From Opitutus sp. (GTDB taxonomy: Bacteria > Verrucomicrobiota > Verrucomicrobiia > Opitutales > Opitutaceae): DNA of 64,000 bases. The translations under genes and the position numbers were made by a program. The DNA is taken from the NCBI GenBank assembly GCA_024998815.1, contig JACEUQ010000001.1:682001-746000 (forward strand). The letters run 5' to 3'. The notes beneath the pieces are model-generated. The model saw only the letters and a list, made by a program, of their open reading frames with translations. It was not told the DNA's origin and did no database searches. The stretch's first letter is position 1, and the number at the start of each line of letters is the position of its first letter. Shown piece after piece: positions 28,009 to 36,380 of the stretch.

Positions 28009-28509
28009 TCAGCGTGCAGGGGCCGCCAGCGCGACCGGAGTGGCGGTTGTGAGGGCGGAAAGCAGGTGGGGCGCAGTCGGCGACGCATCCGAGTGGAAAG
28101 TCGCGTAAACCACGCCGACGAGGTTTTTGGCGGTCACCGGCGTAGTGTCCGCCGAGGGGTTGTTAAAACCACCCGCAGTCCAACCGGCGGGGGTGGATTC
28201 GATCAATCCGTGAGCCACGGTTTCGTTGAAGCGGTTGGTGTAGACGGCCACCATGCCCGCCCGAAGCTTTTCGGCGCTCATGTGTTTAACCACCAGCACT
28301 GCGCCCGGCCCGAAAAACGGCAGCATCGAGTCGCCCTCGACCCGCAGCACGCGCATATCAGGGCGATTGGCGACCAGCGAGTGGGCGTCGCGCAGGGCGG
28401 TATCCAAAGAAACCCCGGTGACTGGATTACGAAAACCAGCCGCTTCGCCCGAATAAATAAACGCGGAGAAAGTGAGCACCAATCCAGCGAGTGTGTGGGC
28501 CTTTCTCAT
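28009..28509 (-). CDS. Secreted signal-peptidase-fold (S24/S26-like) protein
   Basis: 166 residues. A signal peptide (about residues 1-24, ending GEAAG) precedes an S26-type domain: RVEGDSMLPFFGPGAVLVV with Ser61, AGMVAVY, VAHGLI with His100, GGFNNPSADTTPV with Asp121, and LVGVVYATF. There is no lysine at the bacterial/LexA position; the Ser-to-His spacing of 39 matches the Sec11/archaeal Ser-His-Asp type. GDNN is changed to GGFNN. It may be a protease of envelope proteins or an inactive derivative. It is the first gene of a three-gene minus-strand unit. Confidence 0.72.
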   Translation of the reverse strand: MRKAHTLAGLVLTFSAFIYSGEAAGFRNPVTGVSLDTALRDAHSLVANRPDMRVLRVEGDSMLPFFGPGAVLVVKHMSAEKLRAGMVAVYTNRFNETVAHGLIESTPAGWTAGGFNNPSADTTPVTAKNLVGVVYATFHSDASPTAPHLLSALTTATPVALAAPAR

Positions 28510-28657
28510 GGCTACACTCTAGTCCGATCAGGGCTTTCCCGCTATCGAGCCAACCCCTCAACTGGCCCCAGTACATGCCCTCATTTTGCATTAAGTACAC
28601 CCCCTGGTCGGAGTCGGATTCACCCGGGCCCCCGACAGGGTGGAATCCCTAGTCCGC

Positions 28658-28677
28658 CTAGGGGTTATACCCGTGGC
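28658..28677. promoter_or_regulatory. Candidate operator, TAGGGGTTATACCC
   Basis: A partly palindromic site about 150 bases upstream of the S26-like gene. Its core resembles the sites at 29287-29306 and 56225-56244 (TAGGG, central TTA, CC). It may bind a NarL/FixJ-type response regulator, but this copy is the weakest of the three. Confidence 0.3.
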
Positions 28678-28787
28678 TCACGACTGAAAACCCAATTAAA
28701 CCCGAACCGCCAACACCGGGCGCATCCCGGCTTTTGAGCAAAGGCCGTGCAGCGGCATTTTTACCGCAAAGACACCAAGAAGTAAGG

Positions 28788-29076
28788 CCAGCAGCTGAAT
28801 GCGTTTAGACTCAAATCCCACGGGCGAGACGCCCGTGCCACGTCGGGCTGTTCCGAGCGTGGCTTGGGCGTCTCGCCCATGTCGGGCTGTTCCGAGCGTG
28901 GCTTGGGCGTCTCGCCCACGTCGGACTGTTCCGAGCGTGGCTTGGGCGTCTCGCCCATGTCGGGCTGTTCCGAGCATGGCTTGGGCGTCTCGCCCATGTC
29001 GGACTGTTCCGAGCGTGGCTTGGGCGTCTCGCCCATGTCGGGGAAAAGTCTAAAACAATTCGGTCATTGGTGTAAG
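28788..29076. repeat. MITE-like repeat element, five-unit copy (39-bp tandem array)
   Basis: The same ends and core as the element at 27156-27293. Five consecutive 39-base units occupy 28842-29036, each GTCGGRCTGTTCCGAGCRTG followed by GCTTGGGCGTCTCGCCCAY. The total exceeds the one-unit copy by 156 bases, exactly four units. Because 39 is divisible by 3, all frames stay open and yield repetitive spurious ORFs on both strands. Confidence 0.92.
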
Positions 29077-29400
29077 ATCCCGATCGCAACGCATACCGGC
29101 CTTAACGTTGCGGCCTTCGACTACCTCCTCTTGGCAGCTTGTTAAAACCTCCGCTTCGCCGCCGCCGTACCCAGCAGCAACTCCGATGGGGCCCCACGTT
29201 GTCCAGACAATGGGACGTCCCACCTGCCACCCTGCGTAAATACGGGCATTGCTTGACTAGGTCGGTTCATTTTACTGGGCTTTTACCATAGGGTGTTAGC
29301 CCTATGCGATGTTCGGTCAGGTCCCCACGCCCCACCCCCGCCCACGTTCGGTTACCTCCTTGGGAAGTGACGGGGCGAAGCTGGGTTAACACTCCACCCC
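29077..29400. other. Leader region upstream of asnB
   Basis: 324 bases without a credible gene. It contains the inverted repeat at 29287-29306 and should hold the promoter for the polysaccharide locus. TTGACT at 29253-29258 could be a -35 box, but I see no good -10 at standard spacing. Confidence 0.4.
29287..29306. promoter_or_regulatory. Candidate operator CATAGGGTGTTAGCCCTATG
   Basis: A perfect 7-bp inverted repeat (CATAGGG/CCCTATG) around six bases, 95 bases before the asnB start. It matches AATAGGGTTTTAGCCGTATG at 56225-56244 at 17 of 20 positions. The same motif at two promoters suggests a shared regulator of envelope genes. Confidence 0.45.
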
Positions 29401-31293
29401 ATGTGCGGCATAGCCGGTTATCTTAGTCCAAGCCACTCGCCCGAAATCCGGGCCGGGGCCGTGGCGCGCATGAACGCGGCAATGGTTCACCGTGGCCCCG
29501 ACGACACCGGTGTCACCACCTTCGGCGAAGCCACCTTGGGGATGCAGCGACTGGCGATTTTCGACCCCGCCAACGGCCACCAGCCGATGAGCACCCCGGA
29601 CGGGCGCTGGCACCTGGTGTTTAACGGGGCGATCTACAACTTCCGCGCCCTGCGCGCCGAACTGGTCGCTACGCACGACTTCAAAACCGAGTGCGACACC
29701 GAAGTACTGCTCGCCGCCCTCGCCCGCTGGGGCCGCGACGCCCTGCCCCGCCTGCGCGGCATGTTTGCCTTCGCCTTGTGGGACGCCCGGGAACGCACGC
29801 TGCTGCTCGCCCGCGACCCGTTCGGGATCAAACCCCTTTACCTCCACAGCACGGCTGACGGGAGCCTGCTGTTCGCCTCGGAACTCAACGCCCTGCTCGC
29901 CTCCGCTTGCGTGCCCGCCGCGATCGACCCGCAAGCGGTGAGCGACTACCTCGCGTGGCTCGCGGTGCCGGCCCCGCGCACCATTTATCGCGGGGTGCGC
30001 AGCCTCTGCGCGGGGGAATGCGCAACCTGGCGCGACGGCCGACTCACGATCAGCCCCTACGATAACGCGCGGGATTTGATCACCCCGGCTGCCGGAGCTA
30101 AACCCGCCCGTAACCGCGCCGAGTTTACCGCCGGCCTACGTGCCCAACTGGAGGATACCGTCCGCGCCCACGCGGTCGCCGACGTGCCGGTGGGAGCATT
30201 TCTCTCGGGCGGACTCGATTCGACCGCCCTGGTCGCACTGATGGGGAAAATCAGCGGCACCCGCATTAAAACCTTTTCGATTGGCTTTGACGACGCCGGC
30301 TATTCTGAAGCCGCCGAAGCCGCCGCCAACGCCCGCCACCTCGGCACCGATCATCACGCCACGGTGCTCACCGGCGAACGCGTCGCCGCCGACCTTGGCG
30401 CCCTGATCGCCGCACTCGACCACCCCACCGGCGACGGCATCAACACCTACTACGCCAGCCAAGCCGCCCGCGCCGGCGGGGTCACCGTGGCGCTCTCCGG
30501 ACTGGGCGCCGACGAACTTTTTGGCGGTTACCCGTCGTTCAAAAACACCGCGCTCATCCAGCGCTGGCTTCCGGCGTGGCGAGCCCTGCCGACATCACTA
30601 CAGAAAAGTTTGCTCAACCGCTGGAGTCACGGCGACACCCGCTCCCGCAAGCTGGCCGACGCTCTCAACCACGCCACCAGTCCCGCCTCACTCGCTCTCC
30701 TGCAACGGCGCGTGTTTTGCGAAACCACCCGCCGCTCGCTGCTGGCCCCCGAGTTCGCCTGCGCCTACGCGCCGCACCCGGCAGAAGCCGCCCTCGCCGC
30801 CCAACTTGGCGGAGCCGACCTGTTCATGACCACCAGCCTGGCTGAGATGCGCGGTTATATGACCGACGTGCTCCTGCGCGACAGCGATGTGATGAGCATG
30901 CGCCACTCGCTGGAGCTGCGCGTGCCCTTTGTCGATCGTCCGCTGGTGCGCTGGCTGGCGGGTCAGCCCACCGCGTTTAAATACACGCCCAAACACCCCA
31001 AATCGGCACTCGCCGCCGCTGTATCCGATTTGGTCCCACCGGAACTTCTGGGACGCAAAAAACGGGGTTTCACCCTGCCTTATGCGGTGTGGATGCGCGG
31101 GCCCCTCAAGTCGTTTCTCGAGGACACGTTTTCGGCGGCTAGCGTGGGACGCAGCGGGTTGTTCGATCCCGCCGCCGTTCAAGCCTACTGGCGGCACTTT
31201 TTGGCTGGCCATGACGCGATTGAATGGTCGCGGGTGTGGTCGCTGGGAATTCTCATCGCCTTCATCAACCGCTCGCGCCCTTTTACCCCATGA
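29401..31293 (+). CDS. asnB: Asparagine synthase-type glutamine amidotransferase
   Basis: 630 residues. MCGIAGY exposes the nucleophilic Cys2 of a class II glutaminase domain (RGPDD, FNGAIYN, FGIKPLY). The synthetase half has SGGLDS near residue 268 and LSGLGADELFGGY. It transfers glutamine-derived ammonia to an acyl-adenylate. As the first gene of a polysaccharide locus it resembles the exosortase/exopolysaccharide-associated amidotransferases, which may amidate a sugar acid, rather than a housekeeping asparagine synthetase; the sequence does not prove which. Its stop overlaps the next gene by four bases. Confidence 0.93.
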   Translation: MCGIAGYLSPSHSPEIRAGAVARMNAAMVHRGPDDTGVTTFGEATLGMQRLAIFDPANGHQPMSTPDGRWHLVFNGAIYNFRALRAELVATHDFKTECDTEVLLAALARWGRDALPRLRGMFAFALWDARERTLLLARDPFGIKPLYLHSTADGSLLFASELNALLASACVPAAIDPQAVSDYLAWLAVPAPRTIYRGVRSLCAGECATWRDGRLTISPYDNARDLITPAAGAKPARNRAEFTAGLRAQLEDTVRAHAVADVPVGAFLSGGLDSTALVALMGKISGTRIKTFSIGFDDAGYSEAAEAAANARHLGTDHHATVLTGERVAADLGALIAALDHPTGDGINTYYASQAARAGGVTVALSGLGADELFGGYPSFKNTALIQRWLPAWRALPTSLQKSLLNRWSHGDTRSRKLADALNHATSPASLALLQRRVFCETTRRSLLAPEFACAYAPHPAEAALAAQLGGADLFMTTSLAEMRGYMTDVLLRDSDVMSMRHSLELRVPFVDRPLVRWLAGQPTAFKYTPKHPKSALAAAVSDLVPPELLGRKKRGFTLPYAVWMRGPLKSFLEDTFSAASVGRSGLFDPAAVQAYWRHFLAGHDAIEWSRVWSLGILIAFINRSRPFTP

Positions 31294-32450
31294 ACACGCT
31301 GCTGCTCGCCCCCGAGCTGTTTACCACCGACAGCGGCATCCCCCGCATCCTGCGCCTTTACCTCAAGGCGCTGTGCGAACTGGCGGGGGAAAAGCAGCGG
31401 GTGCGCTTCGTTACGCTCAACGACGTCGAGGTCGATTCCAGAGATCTGCGGCCCTGCACCGACCCGCGCGTGCTCACGCAATGGGCGGCATGTGGCCGCG
31501 ACAAACGCCGCTTTGTCGCCGCGACCCTGCGACTGAGCGGGAGCACCCGGCTGATCATTTGCGGACACGTCGCCCAATTACCCGTGGCGTGGCTGGCGAG
31601 TTGGCGGAGGCCGGGTCTGCGCTACGCACTGGTGGCGCACGGCATCGAGGTGTGGCGACCGTTCACTTGGGTCGAACGCCGGGCGCTGCGCGGGGCATGG
31701 AAGATTTTTTGCGTAAGCGAGTTCACTCGAGGGGAAATTCTCAAACAAATCGACCTGAGCCCGGAGCGCCTGGTGGTATTACCCAATGCCCGCGATCCCG
31801 GACTGGATAACGCCGGCCCACTGGCGAACGCGGGGGCGACGCCGGTGCCGACGGCCACAGCCGCAGCGATGCCCGACCCAGCGGCGGCAATATCGCCCGA
31901 ACCGTCAGCTACGCGCCCGGTGATTCTCACCGTTGCGCGGCTGACCTCGTTTGACCGCTATAAGGGCATCGAACACCTGATCGACGCCATGCCCGCGATC
32001 CTTGCCCAACAACCGAGCGTCAAACTCCGCATCGTCGGGCGCGGCGATGACCGCCCGCGTCTCGAACAACGCGCCCGCGACCTGCGCCTCGGCGATGCCA
32101 TTGAGTTCACCGGCTACGTTGAAGACGCCCGGCTCAAGGCCGAGTTTGCTGGCTGCAACCTGTTTGCCCTACCCAGCAAAAATGAAGGGTTTGGGTTGGT
32201 GTTTGCCGAGGCGATGGCCTGCGGCCGGCCCTGTTTGGGCGCGCGCGAAGGGGGTATCCCCGAAGTCATTACCCCGGAAAGTGGCGTCCTGGTTAACTAC
32301 GGCGATGTGCCCGCGCTGGCCACGGCCTGCCTGCACGCACTCGATAAAAACTGGGACAGGGACGCGATTCGCGCGCGCGCCGAGGAGTTTAGTTACACCC
32401 GCTTTCGCAGCCGCTTAAAAGAACATCTTTGCGGATCCTCGACGATTTAG
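31290..32450 (+). CDS. Glycosyltransferase family 4
   Basis: 386 residues, GT-B fold. The C-terminal domain has the retaining GT4 motif EGFGLVFAEAMACGRP (E-x7-E). The ATG at 31290 overlaps the asnB stop and is preferred over the upstream frame. A low-complexity Ala/Pro/Thr stretch (about residues 175-210) links the two domains and is unusual. Donor and acceptor are unknown. The gene is followed by about 475 bases of nested repeats, which separate it from the ABC exporter genes. Confidence 0.9.
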   Translation: MNTLLLAPELFTTDSGIPRILRLYLKALCELAGEKQRVRFVTLNDVEVDSRDLRPCTDPRVLTQWAACGRDKRRFVAATLRLSGSTRLIICGHVAQLPVAWLASWRRPGLRYALVAHGIEVWRPFTWVERRALRGAWKIFCVSEFTRGEILKQIDLSPERLVVLPNARDPGLDNAGPLANAGATPVPTATAAAMPDPAAAISPEPSATRPVILTVARLTSFDRYKGIEHLIDAMPAILAQQPSVKLRIVGRGDDRPRLEQRARDLRLGDAIEFTGYVEDARLKAEFAGCNLFALPSKNEGFGLVFAEAMACGRPCLGAREGGIPEVITPESGVLVNYGDVPALATACLHALDKNWDRDAIRARAEEFSYTRFRSRLKEHLCGSSTI

Positions 32451-32695
32451 AGCCTGTCATGCACTTGAGCCAAAATATGGCATGGTCTCTAGCAGTAACA
32501 TTCGAGCAGGAAATCCATTTAGCCGCGAAGGAACGCAAGGATCACAAAGAACAATCCTCCCGTTTTTCTATGCGTTCTCTGCGTTCTTTCGCGGCTAAAT
32601 GGATTTGGCTGAAATCATAAGATTGGTTTCAGCAAAATCTTAAGTTTTGTCGCCTGCCTTCTTCGCTCCCCCAACCAAGTAGTTCATGACAGGCT
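32451..32695. repeat. Nested inverted-repeat element
   Basis: The outer ends AGCCTGTCATG (32451) and CATGACAGGCT (32685-32695) are an exact 11-bp inverted repeat. Within them lies a GCCGCGAAAGAACGC-class element: AGCAGTAACATTCGAG end motif near 32490, arm ATTTAGCCGCGAAGGAACGC from 32518 and return arm GCGTTCTTTCGCGGCTAAAT to about 32600. This looks like one element inserted in another. Confidence 0.75.
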
Positions 32696-32737
32696 TTATG
32701 TGGGTTGTCTGAGAGGCGCACACCAAACATCAAGCCG

Positions 32738-32864
32738 GTTAACCACTGATTAGCTCTGATCGCCACTGAAAAAGCCCAACCAGAGGCAACTGCCAGTCAG
32801 TTGAGTAAGATATCTTGGTCTCTGCGGATTGATCAGTGGTTATAAGTGTTCATAAGTGGTTAAC
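32738..32864. repeat. Inverted-repeat element, AACCACTRATKAGC class
   Basis: The left arm TTAACCACTGATTAGCTCTG and right arm CATAAGTGGTTAAC with an inner GATCAGTGGTTA form an imperfect palindrome upstream of wzm. A related element lies at 56079-56170. No gene is seen in this gap. Confidence 0.65.
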
Positions 32865-32926
32865 GTTTTGAATCCGAACCCGCTCTCTTTTACCCACGCC
32901 AACGTCAAGGCACCGAACCTCTCTGC

Positions 32927-33766
32927 ATGAGCGCCAAACCATCAACCCCGCCGACCGAACTCGTGATCGAGGCCGGCCGCACCGAACGCCACTACTGGGC
33001 CGACCTGTGGCGCTACCGCGAACTGCTCGGCTTCCTCGCCTGGCGCGACATCAAGGTACGCTACCAACAAACGATCCTCGGCGCAGCCTGGGCCCTGGTT
33101 CAGCCCCTGGCTTCGGTGGTGATTTTCACGTTCGTGTTCGGGCGACTGGCCAAGATGCCCTCGGGTAATGAACCTTATTTCATTGTGGTGATGGCCGGGC
33201 AGCTCGCCTGGCAATTGTTTGCGAACACCCTCGGCAACACCAGCGGCAGCCTGGTCGGCAATGCCCACCTCATCTCCAAAATCTACTTCCCCCGCCTCAC
33301 CGTGCCCTTGTCCACCGTCGGGGTGGCGCTGGTGGATTTCGCCATCCTGTTGGGGCTTTTTGCCGCCTCGCTGGCATGGACGGGATTGATCCCCACCTAC
33401 CGCGTGGTGTTTCTGCCGGTATTTGTCCTTCTGACGCTCTTACTCGCGCTCGGCGCAGGTCTGTGGCTGGCGGCGCTCACCGTGCGATTCCGCGATTTCC
33501 GCATCGTCGTCCCCTTCCTTTTGCAGATCGGCGTCTTCGCCACCCCGGTCGGTTATCGCACGGATTTCCTACCCAATTGGCAGAGCCTGCTCGCGCTTAA
33601 TCCGATGACCGGGGTGATCGACGCCTACCGCTGGTGCTTGTTGAGTGAAGGCACCGTCTTTTACTGGCAAAGCCTGCTGTTCACCTTGGCCTGGACGGCG
33701 ATTTTACTGGCCACGGGAATCTGGTATTTCCGTCACACCGAAAAGTCGTTTGCCGACATCATCTAA
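32927..33766 (+). CDS. wzm: Polysaccharide ABC exporter, permease (Wzm/ABC-2 type)
   Basis: 279 residues with about six transmembrane helices. The cytoplasmic N-terminus ELLGFLAWRDIKVRYQQTILG and following WALVQPL are characteristic of ABC-2 polysaccharide permeases such as Wzm, TagG and RfbD. It would form the membrane channel that moves lipid-linked glycan to the periplasm, together with the ATPase encoded three bases downstream. Its presence implies ABC-transporter-dependent export; no Wzx flippase is seen in the locus. Confidence 0.94.
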   Translation: MSAKPSTPPTELVIEAGRTERHYWADLWRYRELLGFLAWRDIKVRYQQTILGAAWALVQPLASVVIFTFVFGRLAKMPSGNEPYFIVVMAGQLAWQLFANTLGNTSGSLVGNAHLISKIYFPRLTVPLSTVGVALVDFAILLGLFAASLAWTGLIPTYRVVFLPVFVLLTLLLALGAGLWLAALTVRFRDFRIVVPFLLQIGVFATPVGYRTDFLPNWQSLLALNPMTGVIDAYRWCLLSEGTVFYWQSLLFTLAWTAILLATGIWYFRHTEKSFADII

Positions 33767-33769
33767 ACC

Positions 33770-35035
33770 ATGAGCAACGACATCGTCATCCGCGCCGAAG
33801 CCATCTCCAAGCGCTACCGCATCAGCCACCAGGCGAGGCAAACCACCCTATGCGAGACCCTGCCTCACTTGGCCCGGCAGGCGTGGCAACGCTTACGCGG
33901 CGCGGCGTCCCCCACCTGCGAGGACTTCTGGGCCCTGCGAGACATTAACTTCGAGATCAAACGCGGCGAAGTGGTGGGCATCATCGGGCGCAACGGCGCG
34001 GGCAAATCCACCCTGCTGAAAATCCTCTCCCGCATCACCGATCCCACCAGCGGTCGAATCACGCTGAAGGGCCGCGTTGCCAGCCTGCTGGAGGTGGGCA
34101 CCGGCTTTCATCCTGAGCTGACCGGCCGGGATAACATTTACCTCAACGGGGCCATTCTTGGGATGAGTCGGGCCGAGATCCGCCAGAAATTCGACGAAAT
34201 CGTGGCCTTTGCTGAGGTGGAGCGGTTTGTGGATACGCCGGTCAAGCGTTATAGCAGCGGCATGTACGTGCGCTTGGCCTTCTCGGTCGCCGCCCACCTC
34301 GAGCCGGAAATTCTCATCGTGGACGAAGTGCTCGCAGTGGGGGATTCCACTTTCCAAGCCAAATGCTTGGGTAAACTTCGGGATGTCACCCTGAATCACG
34401 GACGAACCGTGCTGCTGGTGAGCCACAACCTGGCCGTGGTAAAAAGCGTCTGCGACACGGCCATTTACCTTAAAACTGGCTGCATGGCCATGAAGGGGGA
34501 CACCACCGCGACGGTGGATGCCTACATGCGCGCAGCCACGGCCGGTGCCGTTGAGTTCTCGCCAGTGATTGGCGATGAAGTCACACTCACCGACCTTCGG
34601 CTGTGCACCCCAGGCAGCTGTGAAGCCATACAGCGGATCACATTTGATTGCCCGTGCGAACTTCGAGTCACCCTGTCAGGTAATGACGCCTCCCTACGCA
34701 TCTCGCCGGTAATAAAGCTGCACGATGCCTACGGAACGTTGGTCTCCAGCATCTGCGGTGCCGAGGAAGGACTAGATTTTACATCCGTGGAGCAAGCTCG
34801 CACCTACATCTGCGAGATATCGCGTTTGCCGCTCATGCCCGGCCACTATTTTATCTCAGTCGCGGCCTACAGCCTCGCCAGCAAAGCCCACTTGAACGCG
34901 GAGCAAATTCTCTCATTCGAAGTCGCGCCCTCCATGCTGCCCGGCGCCAACCGATCCTACCGGCAGGACCACGGCCTGGTCCGCGTGATCAGCCACCTGC
35001 GGATGGAGCAGGGCGAATCAAGTCGGCATCTTTGA
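33770..35035 (+). CDS. wzt: Polysaccharide ABC exporter, ATPase with C-terminal glycan-binding domain (Wzt)
   Basis: 421 residues. The ATPase half has Walker A GRNGAGKST (73-81), signature YSSGMYVRLAFSVA and Walker B ILIVDEVLAVGD. The long C-terminal part (about 260-400, with SPVIGDEVTLTDLRL and SISVAAYSLASK-like beta strands) matches the Wzt_C beta-sandwich that recognises a terminal modification on the O-chain. Its length therefore suggests a capped polymer, and methyltransferases encoded downstream could make that cap. It is coupled to wzm. Confidence 0.94.
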   Translation: MSNDIVIRAEAISKRYRISHQARQTTLCETLPHLARQAWQRLRGAASPTCEDFWALRDINFEIKRGEVVGIIGRNGAGKSTLLKILSRITDPTSGRITLKGRVASLLEVGTGFHPELTGRDNIYLNGAILGMSRAEIRQKFDEIVAFAEVERFVDTPVKRYSSGMYVRLAFSVAAHLEPEILIVDEVLAVGDSTFQAKCLGKLRDVTLNHGRTVLLVSHNLAVVKSVCDTAIYLKTGCMAMKGDTTATVDAYMRAATAGAVEFSPVIGDEVTLTDLRLCTPGSCEAIQRITFDCPCELRVTLSGNDASLRISPVIKLHDAYGTLVSSICGAEEGLDFTSVEQARTYICEISRLPLMPGHYFISVAAYSLASKAHLNAEQILSFEVAPSMLPGANRSYRQDHGLVRVISHLRMEQGESSRHL

Positions 35036-35039
35036 GCGT

Positions 35040-36380
35040 ATGAAGCTGTTGTTTATAATTCCGGAATACCCGCCCGGCTTCGGCGGAGGCATCGCCACGT
35101 TCTACGCCACCCTTCTTCCTGCGTTAGTAAAACAAGGACTAAGCGTCACCGCAGTGGTCGGCTCGGCTCTCGCCGCCGGGCCGATCGCCTACACCGATCA
35201 AGGCGTGGAGGTCATCCCGCTCGATCAAACGCGAGTCACCCGACTGACCGGACGCTTCACCTCGTTTGCCCTCGCCCCTGATTTCAGCTGCCACCTTGCG
35301 GCAGCTTGGACGGCCTGGGAGCAAACCAATGGAGGACGAGGTTTTGATTGCGTGGAATGCTGCGATTGGGGGCTTTCATTCGTCCCTTGGCTAACCCAAA
35401 GCGGTGCCCCGCCCACCCGCGTCCGCCTGCATGCCAGTGCCGGTCAGATCGCCCTCTGGGAGCCCCAACCTGGATTTGCGCTCACCGAAAGCCTCTTCCA
35501 GCTCGCCGAAACCTTGCTGCTGCCCTACGCCGCAGAATTAGTGACCTTCGGCCAGGGCAACCAGCAGTGGTGGCGCTCGCGGCTGAACACCACGGTTGCT
35601 CACCTCAACCCGGCGTTCACTCCGCCGGCCCCGACCGAGCGCAGGCCCCAAACTCCAAACGCTCTGGTGGTCGGCCGCATCCAATCATGGAAAGGGCCAG
35701 ACACCTTGTGCCGCGCCCTCACAGAACTTGGCTCGGCCGCACCCCAATGCGATTGGATCGGACGCTCCACGGTTGGCCCCGACGGGCGCGACACTACGGC
35801 CCGGTTGACTGAACAATTTCCCGAAATCTGGGGCCACCGAGTCAGGCCGCTCGACCCCTTACCCCCGATAGAAATTCGCCAGCGGCAGGCATCCGCCAGT
35901 TTCGTAATCGTACCGTCGGACTGGGATGTTTTCAATTTCACCGCCGTCGAAGCGATGAGCGCACATGCGCTGGTCATCTGTTCAAGCGGGGCCGGGGCAT
36001 CCAGTCTGATCCAACACGGGGTCAACGGCTTTGCCTTCCCCTCCGGAGACCATGGCGCGCTGGCCGAAGCCATCCGGACGATTCACCGACTCTCCCCCGA
36101 AGAGCGCCAGCGCATCGGCCAAGCAGCGCACGACACAGTGACAGACGCCCTGTTGCCCGAAAAAATCGCCCACCTAGAAATAGCCCACCTGCAGTCGATC
36201 GTGACCGGTCCCCGCCGAGCCAACCAAGGCGCTGAACTCAACTCGATCTTCGCGCCGGTCGAACTGAAAAAGGAAATCCCCGGCCAGTTGGCCTGCTCTG
36301 GACTCTCCCGCATTCCGCTCGCAGCTCTCTGTCGCCATGTCGTGAGCCGGATAAGCCAGCGTTTGCTGGGCAAGCCATGA
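35040..36380 (+). CDS. Glycosyltransferase family 4
   Basis: 446 residues. LFIIPEYPPGFGGGIATFYATLLPALVKQG is a typical GT4 N-terminus (split here only by family-conserved glycines), and VVGRIQSWKGPDTLCRAL and the C-terminal FNFTAVEAMSAHALVICS match the donor-binding domain, with Asp in place of the first Glu of E-x7-E. A tail of about 60 residues beyond the GT fold is unassigned. It lies five bases after wzt and overlaps the next gene by four bases. Confidence 0.88.
   Translation: MKLLFIIPEYPPGFGGGIATFYATLLPALVKQGLSVTAVVGSALAAGPIAYTDQGVEVIPLDQTRVTRLTGRFTSFALAPDFSCHLAAAWTAWEQTNGGRGFDCVECCDWGLSFVPWLTQSGAPPTRVRLHASAGQIALWEPQPGFALTESLFQLAETLLLPYAAELVTFGQGNQQWWRSRLNTTVAHLNPAFTPPAPTERRPQTPNALVVGRIQSWKGPDTLCRALTELGSAAPQCDWIGRSTVGPDGRDTTARLTEQFPEIWGHRVRPLDPLPPIEIRQRQASASFVIVPSDWDVFNFTAVEAMSAHALVICSSGAGASSLIQHGVNGFAFPSGDHGALAEAIRTIHRLSPEERQRIGQAAHDTVTDALLPEKIAHLEIAHLQSIVTGPRRANQGAELNSIFAPVELKKEIPGQLACSGLSRIPLAALCRHVVSRISQRLLGKP

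Noticed and set aside
28842-29036. CRISPR array
   Set aside because: The 39-bp units are directly adjacent without unique spacers, and no cas gene is present.
28696-29145. Several open frames on both strands through the 39-bp array, encoding repeats such as GETPKPRSEQSDM
   Set aside because: Caused by a tandem repeat whose unit is divisible by three; all frames stay open, and the single-unit sister copy has no equivalent gene.
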